Shown piece by piece: positions 36,243 to 45,809 of a stretch of 64,000 nucleotides of DNA. The stretch is taken from contig JAYQTT010000002.1 of assembly GCA_038147495.1 (NCBI GenBank), positions 280,185 to 344,184 of the forward strand, given 5' to 3'. The notes under the pieces were generated by a model. The model was not told where the DNA came from and made no database searches. It saw only the letters and a program-made list of their open reading frames with translations. The first letter of the stretch is position 1; every line of letters begins with the position of its first letter. The position numbers and the translations under genes are program-made. Source of the DNA: MED-G116 sp038147495 (lineage in GTDB: Bacteria > Pseudomonadota > Alphaproteobacteria > Puniceispirillales > Puniceispirillaceae).

Positions 36243-37196
36243 TTATAAATCTAAAACCAGTTTTTTTGATTTGCACCCTGCGACACACAAAGCTAAGGAA
36301 TTTTTCTGCTCATCTGGCATCAAAACGACATCATTATGGATGGGTTCACCCTCCAGGTAATCCACTACACAAGTGCCGCACACCCCAGCCTCACAAGAAG
36401 TTTCTACGTCGACGTTTGCTGTTTTCAAAGCCTCGATAATCGTCTGACCTTCGGCAACATCGATCGAAACGCCTGAGCGCGAAAGCTCAACGGTGAAGCT
36501 ACCTCTTTGCGGTGCTTCATCGTTGGACTTGGAACCGACTGGATTAAAATCCTCAGTGATCAATGACCCACCTCGCTGCTCGACCGCCTCCGCAAGCGCA
36601 GTCATTAATCCCCGAGGTCCACAGCAATATAGCTGTGCGTTTGTCTCGCTAGCAACCAATTTGGTCAAGTCGATTGATTTAGAAGGATCGCCCCCATCGT
36701 AATGAAGCAGCATGTTTTTCCCGAATAGACGCGTGAGATGATCGACAAATGCAGTTGTTTCGGGCGCTCTTGCACAATAATAAAGCTTAACCGGTATGGC
36801 GTTTTGGATACAATGATGTGCCATCGAGATAAAGGGCGTTATGCCAATTCCGCCAGCGACAAAAACATGAGAGGTCGCACTGTCAACAATTTCAAAATTA
36901 TTTCGAGGATGCGATACCTCAAGCACATCACCAACGCGAAGTGATTGATGAACGAAGGCCGAGCCACCACGACTCTGATCTTCCAAAAGAACAGCAATTT
37001 GATATCGATTACGGACCTTTGGGTCACTCATAAGTGAATATTGCCTCACCAGTCCGTCGTGGAGAAAGACGTCGATATGACTACCTGCGGTGAAAGGGGC
37101 GAGGTCATCACCCTGTGCAGAAACCATTTCGATACTCAATATTCCTTTCGCCTCGTATCGCATCGCGCTTATGAGAATTTTTTGTTTCGCTACCAT
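36243..37196 (-). CDS. Phthalate-dioxygenase-type reductase (FMN, NAD, 2Fe-2S)
   Basis: A 317-residue electron-transfer flavoprotein of the PDR/VanB group. It has an N-terminal flavin domain (RQYSLMSDP, the RxYS flavin motif), an NAD domain (FVAGGIGITPFISM, then YYCARAPE), and a C-terminal plant-type ferredoxin domain with CEAGVCGTCVVDYLEG and a later Cys. It would pass electrons from NADH to a Rieske oxygenase such as 32316-33686. It is on the opposite strand to both neighbours and is probably transcribed alone. Confidence 0.92.
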   Translation of the reverse strand: MVAKQKILISAMRYEAKGILSIEMVSAQGDDLAPFTAGSHIDVFLHDGLVRQYSLMSDPKVRNRYQIAVLLEDQSRGGSAFVHQSLRVGDVLEVSHPRNNFEIVDSATSHVFVAGGIGITPFISMAHHCIQNAIPVKLYYCARAPETTAFVDHLTRLFGKNMLLHYDGGDPSKSIDLTKLVASETNAQLYCCGPRGLMTALAEAVEQRGGSLITEDFNPVGSKSNDEAPQRGSFTVELSRSGVSIDVAEGQTIIEALKTANVDVETSCEAGVCGTCVVDYLEGEPIHNDVVLMPDEQKNSLALCVAGCKSKKLVLDL

Positions 37197-37323
37197 TTCA
37201 AAGCATCGCCCACGAAAAAAGTTGTATCAGTAATTATGCTTTACAAACAGAAAATTCAGAATTGCATAGTTTAATTTATTTTTCTGTATGTTTGTTACGC
37301 GTGTTGGTTACTATTAAAAGCCA

Positions 37324-38274
37324 TTGGGGGACCAAACCATAATTTCACGTTACACATTGACCGCCCTGTTATTTGTTGGTGCGCTTGGCGCAGTGAGGGG
37401 CAGCGTGCCTGCCATCTCAAAAATAGTAATCGTTGGCGGAATTGATCCGATTTTATATGCGGCCTCCATCTCGCTTTTTGGAGGTTTGCTGCTCATTTTG
37501 GTCAACCGTGTCCTTGGCTGGACCACACCGTTGACCATGCAGGTCTTTAGGTTCTCATTAATCGGCGGATTTCTCGGTATTGCCATTCCACATATCATTT
37601 TCTTTAACGGTATCCAGAGCGTGGACGTTGGCATTGCCTCGGCGATGATAAGTGGCGTCCCCATCATCATTTATGTGCTTTCAATGATATTTAAAAAGGA
37701 GACATTCGCAATTGGGCGCTTCACGGGTGTTCTGTTGGGCCTCATGGGCGTCGCTTTGATTGCAGGTGCCGGCATAACAGAAGAGGCGCTGATAACTGCG
37801 TCTTTCGTTGGTGTAGCTCTCATCCTGTTATCCACCTTTTTCTATGCTTCAAATGTAGTATACATATCGCTGTATCTGCCTGAAAGCCTATCCCGCATGC
37901 AGGCTGCCGCATGGATGATGATCTTTGGGTCGCTGCAAATTTGGCTCTATATCTTAATCAGTAAAAATCTGTTTTTGATGTCCAGCACTACTCAAAACCC
38001 CGCTTTTCTCTTTCTAATTCTCCATTGTTTCGTTTCGGGTCTAGCTTACTATCTTTCTTTTTACATTATCTCAAATTATGGACCTGTGATTTACTCAGTG
38101 GCAGCCTATTTGATGGTTGCGTTTGGCATACTTATTGGCGTGATCGTATTCGATGAAAGTTACGCAACTTTTGATGTGGCTGGCGTTGGGTTGATCATCC
38201 TTGGAGTTGTTGCTGTGACCATAAAACCAAATCAGCCTACCACCGAACCTAGACTTGACCCGCCGCAGACATAA
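37324..38274 (+). CDS. EamA/DMT family transporter
   Basis: About 310 residues with ten hydrophobic helices in two repeats, as in EamA drug/metabolite exporters (AISKIVIVGGIDPILYAA in the first half, GPVIYSVAAYLMVAFGILIG in the second). The start is odd. TTG 37324 itself begins a GGGGGA run (37326-37331) that would be the ribosome-binding site for ATA 37339 seven bases on, and no ATG lies nearby in frame. Either TTG, a non-standard start or a base error is possible. The 3' end overlaps the SDR gene by 43 bases, tail to tail. Confidence 0.85.
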   Translation: MGDQTIISRYTLTALLFVGALGAVRGSVPAISKIVIVGGIDPILYAASISLFGGLLLILVNRVLGWTTPLTMQVFRFSLIGGFLGIAIPHIIFFNGIQSVDVGIASAMISGVPIIIYVLSMIFKKETFAIGRFTGVLLGLMGVALIAGAGITEEALITASFVGVALILLSTFFYASNVVYISLYLPESLSRMQAAAWMMIFGSLQIWLYILISKNLFLMSSTTQNPAFLFLILHCFVSGLAYYLSFYIISNYGPVIYSVAAYLMVAFGILIGVIVFDESYATFDVAGVGLIILGVVAVTIKPNQPTTEPRLDPPQT

Positions 38275-38954
38275 AGCGTTTGACCTGTGATAAAGTTGGC
38301 CTCGTCTGACATGAGAAATGCCACTAAACCAGCCACGTCCCCAGGCCTTCCAAAACGTCCAAGGGGAATCTTTCCCAGCTTTTGTTGCCGAATGGCGCTG
38401 CCGGGTGGGTTGTTTTTGACAAACAACTCCGTTTCCACAGGGCCGGGGGCGATTGCATTGCAGCAGATATTGTATCTGCCCAGTTCTAGTGCCCAAGTTT
38501 TTGCAAAACTTGCGACGGCCGCTTTTGATGCTGAATAGGCCGTTCGTGTAGCAAATCCTAAAATCAGCTCGGAGGAAATATTGATTACCCGACCTTCATT
38601 GTTTTTGATCATAGAGGGGATGATGGCTGCCGACAATTCAGCCACCGCGGTGGTGTTTATATCCATTACCTCTGCATAAATCTGATGGTCAAACTCTTCA
38701 ATCAAATTTGGGGTTGCGATTCCTGCATTGTTCACCAAGCCAAAAACATCGTCACGTTTGCCAAGGCTTGTGAACACAGCACGCCTGCCATCAGAGTCCA
38801 TTAAATCGCAGGGCACGTGCAAGATATCTGCCAACGTAGGCTCAGTGCGGCTAAGTGAAATAACGCCAAAGCCTTTTGAGAGCAAACATTTACAGGTTGC
38901 AGCGCCAATCCCACGACTACCACCTGTTACGATCACCATTTTCTTATCTCGCAT
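38232..38954 (-). CDS. Short-chain dehydrogenase/reductase
   Basis: A 240-residue SDR. The cofactor motif is TGGSRGIGAA, NNAG is present, and the catalytic Ser-Tyr-Lys reads NISSE, YSASK. The C-terminal GQTLYVCGG is typical of FabG-like members. ATG 38954 is chosen as MRDKKMVIVTGGSRG is the normal start; a frame to 39080 exists but would add an unlikely N-terminus. The substrate is unknown; position suggests the same catabolic region. Confidence 0.9.
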   Translation of the reverse strand: MRDKKMVIVTGGSRGIGAATCKCLLSKGFGVISLSRTEPTLADILHVPCDLMDSDGRRAVFTSLGKRDDVFGLVNNAGIATPNLIEEFDHQIYAEVMDINTTAVAELSAAIIPSMIKNNEGRVINISSELILGFATRTAYSASKAAVASFAKTWALELGRYNICCNAIAPGPVETELFVKNNPPGSAIRQQKLGKIPLGRFGRPGDVAGLVAFLMSDEANFITGQTLYVCGGSSLGSVVG

Positions 38955-39210
38955 TTCAAATGCTCTTTCAGCTGATCCGCTAGTCACAGAACTCGCAAAA
39001 ACAATATCATAACTGTATTGGCTAAAGTATCGACAAAAATATTTCTTTTTAAGCAACCAAATTTCTTGATGCGCAACCAAAATTCCATTTAAATAAATTA
39101 TAAAGAGGATAGTTTTATTTTTTGACGTGCTTGAACGCGGCGGCGCAAATGAGAAAAAAGTGGTGATTATTTTATAACTTGGAAATCGCTATGAATTTGG
39201 AGGCTAGTGA

Positions 39211-40595
39211 ATGGGGGACTATCGCGAGATAATTAAAGAGTGGCGACAGCGGCCAAATGAAACGTATGGAGGTTATCATTTGGCTGATCGACCTGCCCCA
39301 GATCCAGAGTTAACAGAGACGGGTCCAAGGACTCCAGCAGGAGAATATTGGCGGCGTTTCTGGTTTCCAATTTGCCTGTCCGAGGAAGTTACAAACAGAC
39401 CATTGCGGAAACGTATTCTCAGTGAGGATCTGGTTGTTTATCGTGATGGTAAGGGAAACCTTGGCCTTCTGCATTTGCATTGCAGCCACAGGAACATGTC
39501 ACTCGAATTTGGGATAATTGAGGAGAGAGGTATCCGCTGCGCTTACCATGGTTGGCTTTATGATTATGATGGCACGGTTATGGAAACACCAGGCGAACCC
39601 GCAGGAAGCCCATTGTGTCAGAAAGTCAAGCAAGGTGCTTATCCGGTTCGCGAGTTTAAGGGTTTGGTGTTTGCCTACATGGGACCGATGTCAGAGATGC
39701 CAGATTTTCCAATTTATGACACTTTCGATTTAGACGGGCATGAACTGGTGCCATACCGGCTGAGCTATCCGTGCAATTATTTGCAAGTCGCTGAAAACAC
39801 CATGGACCCCATTCATACTGTTTATCTGCATACTCTGGTAAGGTGAGACTCAATTTGAAGAAACATGGGGCATTACCCCCGTCTTAAAGTTTTCATGATG
39901 GCGAGACAGGCCTATACTCCACTTTGACTTATCGTGTGGATGATATGATTTGGGTAAGAACGCAGCAGACGGTATTCCCAACCTTTTCCCACGTTGGGGC
40001 CTTTTGGGAGACTGGAAAAAAAGAAAAATATTTCGCTCGTTCTAGTATTACTAAATGGACGGTCCCAATCGATGACACCAATAGCATGATTATTGCCTGG
40101 CGGCATTTCGGCCCAGCTATTGACCCCGATGGCAAAGGAAAACGTGAAGAGGTAAAGATCGAATCTGTTGATTTTGAAGGGCAGACTGAGGCGCGTGACT
40201 ATGATGAAATGCAGCGTAACCCCGGTGATTATGAAGCGCAGGTTTCAATCGGTCCGATCGCGAGGCATGCCGCAGAAAATCTAGGGAAAACTGACCAAGG
40301 TGTTATGATGCTGCGAAATAGGCTCAGACGGGGCGTACGGGATGTAGCCAACGGCAAAAAAATCGTCCACTACGATGAGAACAAGTCGATCAAGAACCTT
40401 TACACGCAAGATACTGTGATGCCCATTCCAAAACGAGATGATATGGATGATGACGAGTTGATGGCCGCTGTAGCCGAAGAGGTCATGCGTATTGTTCGTG
40501 AAGGTGATAATTTTGAAGGCAAGAACAGAGAAAATTTCATCATCGAAAATTTAAAAAAAATCAAATCAGATCCCCGTTTTGTTGTTGGCGAATAA
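39211..40595 (+). pseudogene. Second Rieske oxygenase, broken by two +1 frameshifts
   Basis: The frame runs as a Rieske oxygenase (CSHRNMSLEFG, CAYHGW, ENTMDPIHTVYLHT) to about 39841, then shifts. Removing one G near 39842-39843 restores LVSETQFEETWG, and removing one T from TTTT at 39890-39893 restores FHDGETGLYSTLTYRVDDM, which continues in frame to the stop at 40595. The repaired protein is about 460 residues and collinear with the intact copy at 32316-33686. Both iron sites are kept. It is either a young pseudogene or two sequencing errors in short homopolymers. Its stop overlaps the next start (TAATG). Confidence 0.85.
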
Positions 40596-41447
40596 TGGAA
40601 AATCGTTGGATTGCATATTTGATTCCTCCCTTCCTCGTCACCTTGCTTTTGGTGGCAGGGTCCCAATTTGTATTTATCCAAAACAGTTTCTATCAAGATC
40701 TTGGATTAGGTCGCACTGGAACTGATCTCACCTTGGTGAATTATCTAAATTTTTTCACCGATAGCTTTTATCTGAAAACCTTCTGGATTACGATAAAAGT
40801 GTCTGCACTCGCTGCGCTGTTTACTCTTTTTGGGTTTCCCAATCGCCTATGTGATTGCCCGCATGAAATCGAAGCTGGCGATGTTACTGTTAGCGGGCAT
40901 CGTTGTGTCCACCTTTGTGACAATTGTGATCAAAGTCTTTGGATTGATGATAATATTTTCCGCTGATGGTATTTTGAATGCTACACTTATCGACATGGGG
41001 CTTATTGACAGAGCCTATAGTATCATCGGAACTCAAGAAGGTGTCGTTGTTGGCCTGATGCATTTCACCATTGGGTTTAGTGTTTTGCTTCTGTACAGCG
41101 TGGTTGTTACTGTACCACCATCATTGGAATATGCTGCACAAATACATGGGGCATCTCGTTGGAGAGTTTACCAAAGGGTAATCATTCCACTTTGCACCCC
41201 AGGGTTTGTCGTGGGTGGCTTGATGATTTTCAACATGTGCATGGGTGCATTCACTTCGGCCGCACTTTTAGGCGGAGGACGCGTTTTGACACTTCCAGTA
41301 TTAGTGCAACGAACAGTCATGATGGAAGTGAAATATTCCACAGCGGCATCAATCGCTTTTGTTTTGTTGGTGTCTGTTATTCTAATAAATCTTATTTCAT
41401 TAATTGCTATCCGGCGCTTAAGGGCGGCAAGGTTGGTTATTGCATAA
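40595..41447 (+). pseudogene. Polyamine-type ABC permease (PotB-like), single frameshift
   Basis: The first frame gives an N-terminal helix and periplasmic loop up to about 40825; the remainder, GFPIAYVIARMKS and on through the EAA loop YAAQIHGASRWRVYQRVIIP, lies in another frame. Dropping one T from the T5 at 40826-40830 restores TLLGFPIAYVIAR, the expected family sequence. The repaired protein would have about 283 residues. Without it the transporter below would lack one half of its channel, so a sequencing error must be considered. Confidence 0.85.
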
Positions 41448-41456
41448 GAGACAAAA

Positions 41457-42290
41457 ATGCAAACGTGGATAGAAAAAGTTATTTTATTTGTTTGGTGCGG
41501 CTTTTCCTACGTGTTCCTGCTGTCTCCTATGGTTGTTGTGATGGGCGCCTCGCTGCACGGTGGTGAGTTTTCGGCAGCTATAAAATTCCCTCCTGAAGAT
41601 CCGTCCTTTCAATGGTATACAAAGATCCCTATGCAACAATTTGAAGCGCTGGGTTTGAGCTTAATTGTGGCAGCCGTGGCAACATTGATAGCCGCTCTCA
41701 TCGCCGTTCCTGCTGCCTTGGGGCTTGTGAGAAGCAATTTTAAAGGGAAATTTCTTATAACAACAATTTTTCGGGCGCCATTGCAAATCCCAGCAATTGT
41801 CTCAGGCATAGCGTTCTTGCAGCTTTATTATTTAATTTACGATAATAGCAGCCTGATGTTGGCGGGTACAATCCCGGGCATGCTGATTGGCCATGTGTTT
41901 ATCGCCACGCCCTTTCTGTTTGGCACGATAGTGGCAGTGCTCCAGCGATTTGATCATCGCCTTGAAGAGGCCGCACACAGCCTTGGCGCAGGAAAATGGC
42001 GCACGCTGCGCAGGGTCACAATCCCTACGATAATGCCCGGCATCTACTCCGGTGGATTATATGCGTTCATGGTGTCTTTTGCCGATGTGCCAATGTCTAT
42101 CTTTTTAACAGCGCCTGGGTTCGTGACTTACCCGGTTGAACTTTTTTACGCGCTTGAGAATGACTTTGACCCAAGCATTTTGGCGTCATCGTCTTTGGTG
42201 ATCATTTTCTGCCTCATTATGCTTCTTGGGGTCCAAAAAATGGTTGGCCTTGAAACATTGCTCCGTTCGGGTGGGGGCAGTGCAAGATGA
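41457..42290 (+). CDS. Polyamine-type ABC transporter permease (PotC-like)
   Basis: A 277-residue permease with about six membrane helices and the cytoplasmic EAA loop EEAAHSLGAGKWRTLRRVTIP. It belongs to the spermidine/putrescine-type family, which also imports many other small organic compounds. It starts ten bases after the upstream permease and overlaps the coding start region of the binding protein, so the set is one operon. Confidence 0.9.
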   Translation: MQTWIEKVILFVWCGFSYVFLLSPMVVVMGASLHGGEFSAAIKFPPEDPSFQWYTKIPMQQFEALGLSLIVAAVATLIAALIAVPAALGLVRSNFKGKFLITTIFRAPLQIPAIVSGIAFLQLYYLIYDNSSLMLAGTIPGMLIGHVFIATPFLFGTIVAVLQRFDHRLEEAAHSLGAGKWRTLRRVTIPTIMPGIYSGGLYAFMVSFADVPMSIFLTAPGFVTYPVELFYALENDFDPSILASSSLVIIFCLIMLLGVQKMVGLETLLRSGGGSAR

Positions 42291-42322
42291 ACTTATTGAA
42301 ATTACAACAAAGGGAGAAAGTT

Positions 42323-43393
42323 ATGAACGTAATAACAAAATCTTTTACATCGGTTGCGATGGCAGTTGGGATGGTCTCTGCTTTATCCACCTCCGCCATG
42401 TCGGGTGAATTTGATGGCGTAACCTTGAAGGTAGCTACTTGGGGTGGTTCCTGGAAAGAAAATATGGAAAAAGTCATCGTACCTAAATTTGAGGCGCTTG
42501 GCGGTAAAATCGAGTTTGTAACGGGTAGCCCAGCAGCGAGTTTTGCCAAACTTGTGGCCGGCCGTGGTAGAGCGCCTTTTGACGTAATGGAGATCCTGGA
42601 CGCACAGGTCGGTGACTTTGCTCAGGTCGACTATCTGCAGCCTATCAACCTCGACCTCATTCCCAACAAATCGAACCTTCAGCCGTTCCAATACAACACT
42701 ACCTATGTCGGTAGCTGGTTTACACAAGAGGTAATTTGTTACAACACCGAAAAATTTAGTGAGCTCGGAATTCCAGCACCAAAAACCTATGCTGATCTGG
42801 CTGTACCAGCTTTGCAGGACAAGGTCTCAATGCCTGACATTAATTCTGGTGCCGGTCTAGCGAATTTTGGCGGCGTTATTTTTGCAGCAGGTGGAGACGA
42901 GCAGAACATTCAGCCCGGCCTCGATTTGATGGCAAAGATCAATGCCACCAAATTCTGGAAGCGCGGTGGAGAAACAAAGACGCAATTTGAAACAGGTGAT
43001 ATCTACGCGGCAGTGGTCCATGCGGGCTGGTGTGCAAGAGCGGCACGTGCTGGCTCTCCAGTAATGTCAGTTCATCCTGAAATCAAACCGGGTGTTAAGG
43101 GTCTGGCCAAAGAAGGATGGCTTGGTATCATGAAGTCCAGCGAGAATGTGGCAGCTGCACATTGGTTCATCAATGAGTATCTCACCACTGATTTTCAGTA
43201 TGAGTATGCGATCAATAGCGGTGTGTTCCCGTTGAACTCAGATGCTATTGAAAAAATGAAATCTGACGAAATCAATGCGCGCCTGATGGAGATGGACCCT
43301 GGCAACATCTCAAATATGCTCCGCATCGATTACAACAAAGTGGACAAGACCGCTTGGATTGATGGCTGGAACAAGACGCTGACAACCAACTAG
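42323..43393 (+). CDS. ABC transporter substrate-binding protein (PotD-like)
   Basis: A 356-residue receptor with signal peptide ending SAMSGEFDG, followed by LKVATWGGSWKENM, which resembles PotD/family-1 binding proteins. EVICYNTEKFSELGI and DVMEILDAQVGD are further landmarks. ATG 42323 has GGGAG about eight bases upstream. The ligand cannot be read directly; catabolic neighbours argue for an organic nitrogen compound rather than spermidine (inference). Confidence 0.9.
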   Translation: MNVITKSFTSVAMAVGMVSALSTSAMSGEFDGVTLKVATWGGSWKENMEKVIVPKFEALGGKIEFVTGSPAASFAKLVAGRGRAPFDVMEILDAQVGDFAQVDYLQPINLDLIPNKSNLQPFQYNTTYVGSWFTQEVICYNTEKFSELGIPAPKTYADLAVPALQDKVSMPDINSGAGLANFGGVIFAAGGDEQNIQPGLDLMAKINATKFWKRGGETKTQFETGDIYAAVVHAGWCARAARAGSPVMSVHPEIKPGVKGLAKEGWLGIMKSSENVAAAHWFINEYLTTDFQYEYAINSGVFPLNSDAIEKMKSDEINARLMEMDPGNISNMLRIDYNKVDKTAWIDGWNKTLTTN

Positions 43394-43445
43394 TCGTTGG
43401 TTATAAATATAAAAAAAACAACGTCGCTGAGTTTGGTTGGGTAAA

Positions 43446-44513
43446 ATGTCCGGTGTAAAACTTAATAATATTGTGAAAAGCTACGGGCCAACTGTTGCTG
43501 TAAATAATGTCTCTTTAGACATCAAGGAGGGTGAGTTTCTCACCCTTCTCGGACCATCTGGCTGTGGTAAAACGACAACATTACGTTTGATATCGGGCTT
43601 TATCCAACCGACCAGCGGCGCTATTCATTTTGGCGATAAAGATGTGACGGGGATTGCCCCACAGCATCGACAAATCGGCATGGTATTTCAGGATTATGCC
43701 CTATTTCCCCATTTAACGGTCAGCGAAAATATTGGCTTTGGTTTGGTTGAACGTCGCTATGAAAAGGCGGCGATCAAGAAACGTGTCGATGAGTTGTTGG
43801 CGTTGATCAAACTTGAAGAAGCTGCCGATCGTTACCCAAGTGAGATTTCCGGTGGTCAGGCGCAGCGGGTTGCTGTGGCGCGAGCCGTGGCTCACCCCCC
43901 TAGTGTCTTGCTGATGGATGAACCGTTGGGCGCACTTGACCTGAAGCTTCGTGAAACGATGCAGACAGAGCTTAGGCGTATTCAGCAGGAACTTGGCATC
44001 ACCGCTGTTTATGTGACGCATGATCAATCTGAAGCGATGAATATGTCCGACAGAATTGTCGTGATGAATGCAGGCATTATTGAGCAAATTGGCTCCCCAA
44101 AAGGCATATATGCGAATCCACAGTCTGTTTTTGTTGCAAATTTCATTGGTCAGGTGAACATTCTGAACTGCCGTGTAACAACGCAAGCCGATAAAACGAC
44201 TAAACTTGATTACCACGGTCAAAATATCACTGCGGAACATGAAAAATCATTGCGACAAGGAACAGCCATATTCCTGGCGATCCGGCCAGAGGATATCAAG
44301 ATCACCGCGAGAGCCGTCGGCAAATCGCAAAATAGTCTAAAAGGCGTTGTCTCAGAGGCATTGTTCTCAGGCAATGTTGTGAAAATATCGGTGACGCTTG
44401 ACAGTGGTGATGTGATCAAAGTTGAGTGCCAGCCAAAGGCAAATAGCTTTGACATTGGTGACCATGTGTATGTCAATTGGTTGCCAGAAGATTGCAACAT
44501 TCTGTTAAACTAG
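43446..44513 (+). CDS. ABC transporter ATP-binding protein (PotA-like)
   Basis: A 355-residue ATPase: Walker A GPSGCGKTT (about 36-44), signature ISGGQAQRVAVARAV, Walker B VLLMDEPLGALD, and H-loop VTHDQSEAM. The last 110 residues form a TOBE-type domain with FLAIRPEDIKI. ATG 43446 is preferred over TTG 43437. It energises the permeases above and lies 19 bases from the unknown gene below. Confidence 0.93.
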   Translation: MSGVKLNNIVKSYGPTVAVNNVSLDIKEGEFLTLLGPSGCGKTTTLRLISGFIQPTSGAIHFGDKDVTGIAPQHRQIGMVFQDYALFPHLTVSENIGFGLVERRYEKAAIKKRVDELLALIKLEEAADRYPSEISGGQAQRVAVARAVAHPPSVLLMDEPLGALDLKLRETMQTELRRIQQELGITAVYVTHDQSEAMNMSDRIVVMNAGIIEQIGSPKGIYANPQSVFVANFIGQVNILNCRVTTQADKTTKLDYHGQNITAEHEKSLRQGTAIFLAIRPEDIKITARAVGKSQNSLKGVVSEALFSGNVVKISVTLDSGDVIKVECQPKANSFDIGDHVYVNWLPEDCNILLN

Positions 44514-44532
44514 ACCGGGTGAGGATGATATA

Positions 44533-45158
44533 ATGGACAGAATACCTGTCAATCTGGGCTCTGTAGAATGGTCTGGTGAAAACCCCGGTATTTATCTCAA
44601 ATCAGACCCTAATGATGATTATTCGGTAGTAGCGCTGTTTTTCAGGATTATATTGTCACCGCGTGGACGCGGTGTTGGCGCGATCATCCTTGGCGATCCA
44701 GACACCGCAGCCGGCTATCCAGAAGTTCCAAATCTGTGCCTCACCGATAACCGCCCAATGATGAAATATCTGCTCGATAATTTTGCCTCCAAATTTCCAA
44801 CATTGGTCGGCAGGGCCGGTGTTGAGGCGATGCGTTGGTATGACGTTACCAAGAACAAGCAAGACAATCGTAACATGCCACACAGCTACAGCGAAGAACT
44901 GACTGCGGGAGACGTAACTTTAAAAATGACGTGGAAAGACCTTCAGCCACCGATGGCCATTGAGGTCGGCCCCAATGAATCGGCCACCAAAGCGCATGAT
45001 ATGTATGCCGTATTTTGGAGGCCACTGATGCGCGTATTACGATAAATGGAACGGCATTACAAGGTCAGGTTGTTGAACGACAGTTTTTTGGCCGGACGAT
45101 GAGCACCGCTTTTCTGGCATTATCTGAAACCTGGGTTAATCCTAACGAGAATAGGTGA
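44533..45158 (+). pseudogene. Unrecognised protein, copy 1 of a tandem pair, frameshifted near its end
   Basis: I do not recognise the family. The intact frame gives 170 residues (VEWSGENPGIYLKSDP, then LFFRIILSPRGRG). At T4, 45013-45016, the frame breaks; adding one T restores YAVFLEATDARITING and SETWVNPNENR to a stop at 45156-45158. That tail aligns with the tail of the next gene, so a full 208-residue protein is implied. It is nineteen bases after the PotA-like gene, probably the same operon. Mostly beta-strand-like composition, no signal peptide. Confidence 0.6.
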
Positions 45159-45167
45159 GGAAAGACC

Positions 45168-45791
45168 ATGCCAATAAAACCAAATGTCAGAACAGGTGGC
45201 GTCGATTGGACGGGTGAGAACCCGGGAATGCTTCTGAAAACCGATCCAGCAGGCGACTGGTCAGTTTTGATGCTTTTTTTCCGGATCGTTTGGTCGCCTG
45301 TTGGCCCTGGTAATATTCTGTTGTTGTACGAAAATCCTGGAAAATGCGCCGGCCTGCCGGAATGCTGCAATGTGATCATGGCAGATAATGAAGCGTTGCG
45401 TGACTATATCAAGACTGGATTCATTGAGAAACTTGGCACCTTTGGTGATGCCCCTGCCTATGCGGCGTCCTCACAACTGACCATTGATGATGTCGTTAGC
45501 GATGGAGATCCGTGTGGGGATTTCTACAGCGAGACTGTGACTGGTGGCGGTTTGACAATCAAATTGGTCTGGCAAGAGCTGGGCAAACCAACAGCACTTG
45601 AATTGCCACCCGAGCTCACCGGTACGGGTGAGCACGTTATGTACAGCCTGCTTGTTGACTCTAAATCTTGTTATATTGAGGTCAATGGACGGCGACTTGA
45701 AGGTCGTCCTGTGCTACGTGACCAGGCGGGGCTACCGCTCTCCACAGCGTTTTTGTATTTCTCGGAAACCTGGGTTTTTCCTGACAGGTGA
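45168..45791 (+). CDS. Unrecognised protein, copy 2 of a tandem pair
   Basis: A 207-residue protein, homologous along its whole length to the preceding gene: VDWTGENPGMLLKTDP against VEWSGENPGIYLKSDP, LFFRIVWSPVGPG against LFFRIILSPRGRG, and TAFLYFSETWVFP against TAFLALSETWVNP. GAGGAAAG lies upstream of ATG 45168. It has four or five extra cysteines (GKCAGLPECCN, DPCGDF, KSCYI). No signal peptide or membrane segment. Function unknown; the context (import system, oxygenases, amidase) suggests a cytoplasmic enzyme or binding protein for the same compound. Confidence 0.65.
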   Translation: MPIKPNVRTGGVDWTGENPGMLLKTDPAGDWSVLMLFFRIVWSPVGPGNILLLYENPGKCAGLPECCNVIMADNEALRDYIKTGFIEKLGTFGDAPAYAASSQLTIDDVVSDGDPCGDFYSETVTGGGLTIKLVWQELGKPTALELPPELTGTGEHVMYSLLVDSKSCYIEVNGRRLEGRPVLRDQAGLPLSTAFLYFSETWVFPDR

Positions 45792-45809
45792 CCGTGGTGT
45801 AAAAGCCAG

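Noticed and set aside
40826..40830. Programmed ribosomal frameshifting in the PotB-like permease
   Set aside because: The short T5 run lacks a downstream hairpin or a known slippery heptamer, and neighbouring genes carry similar one-base breaks, so error or decay is simpler.
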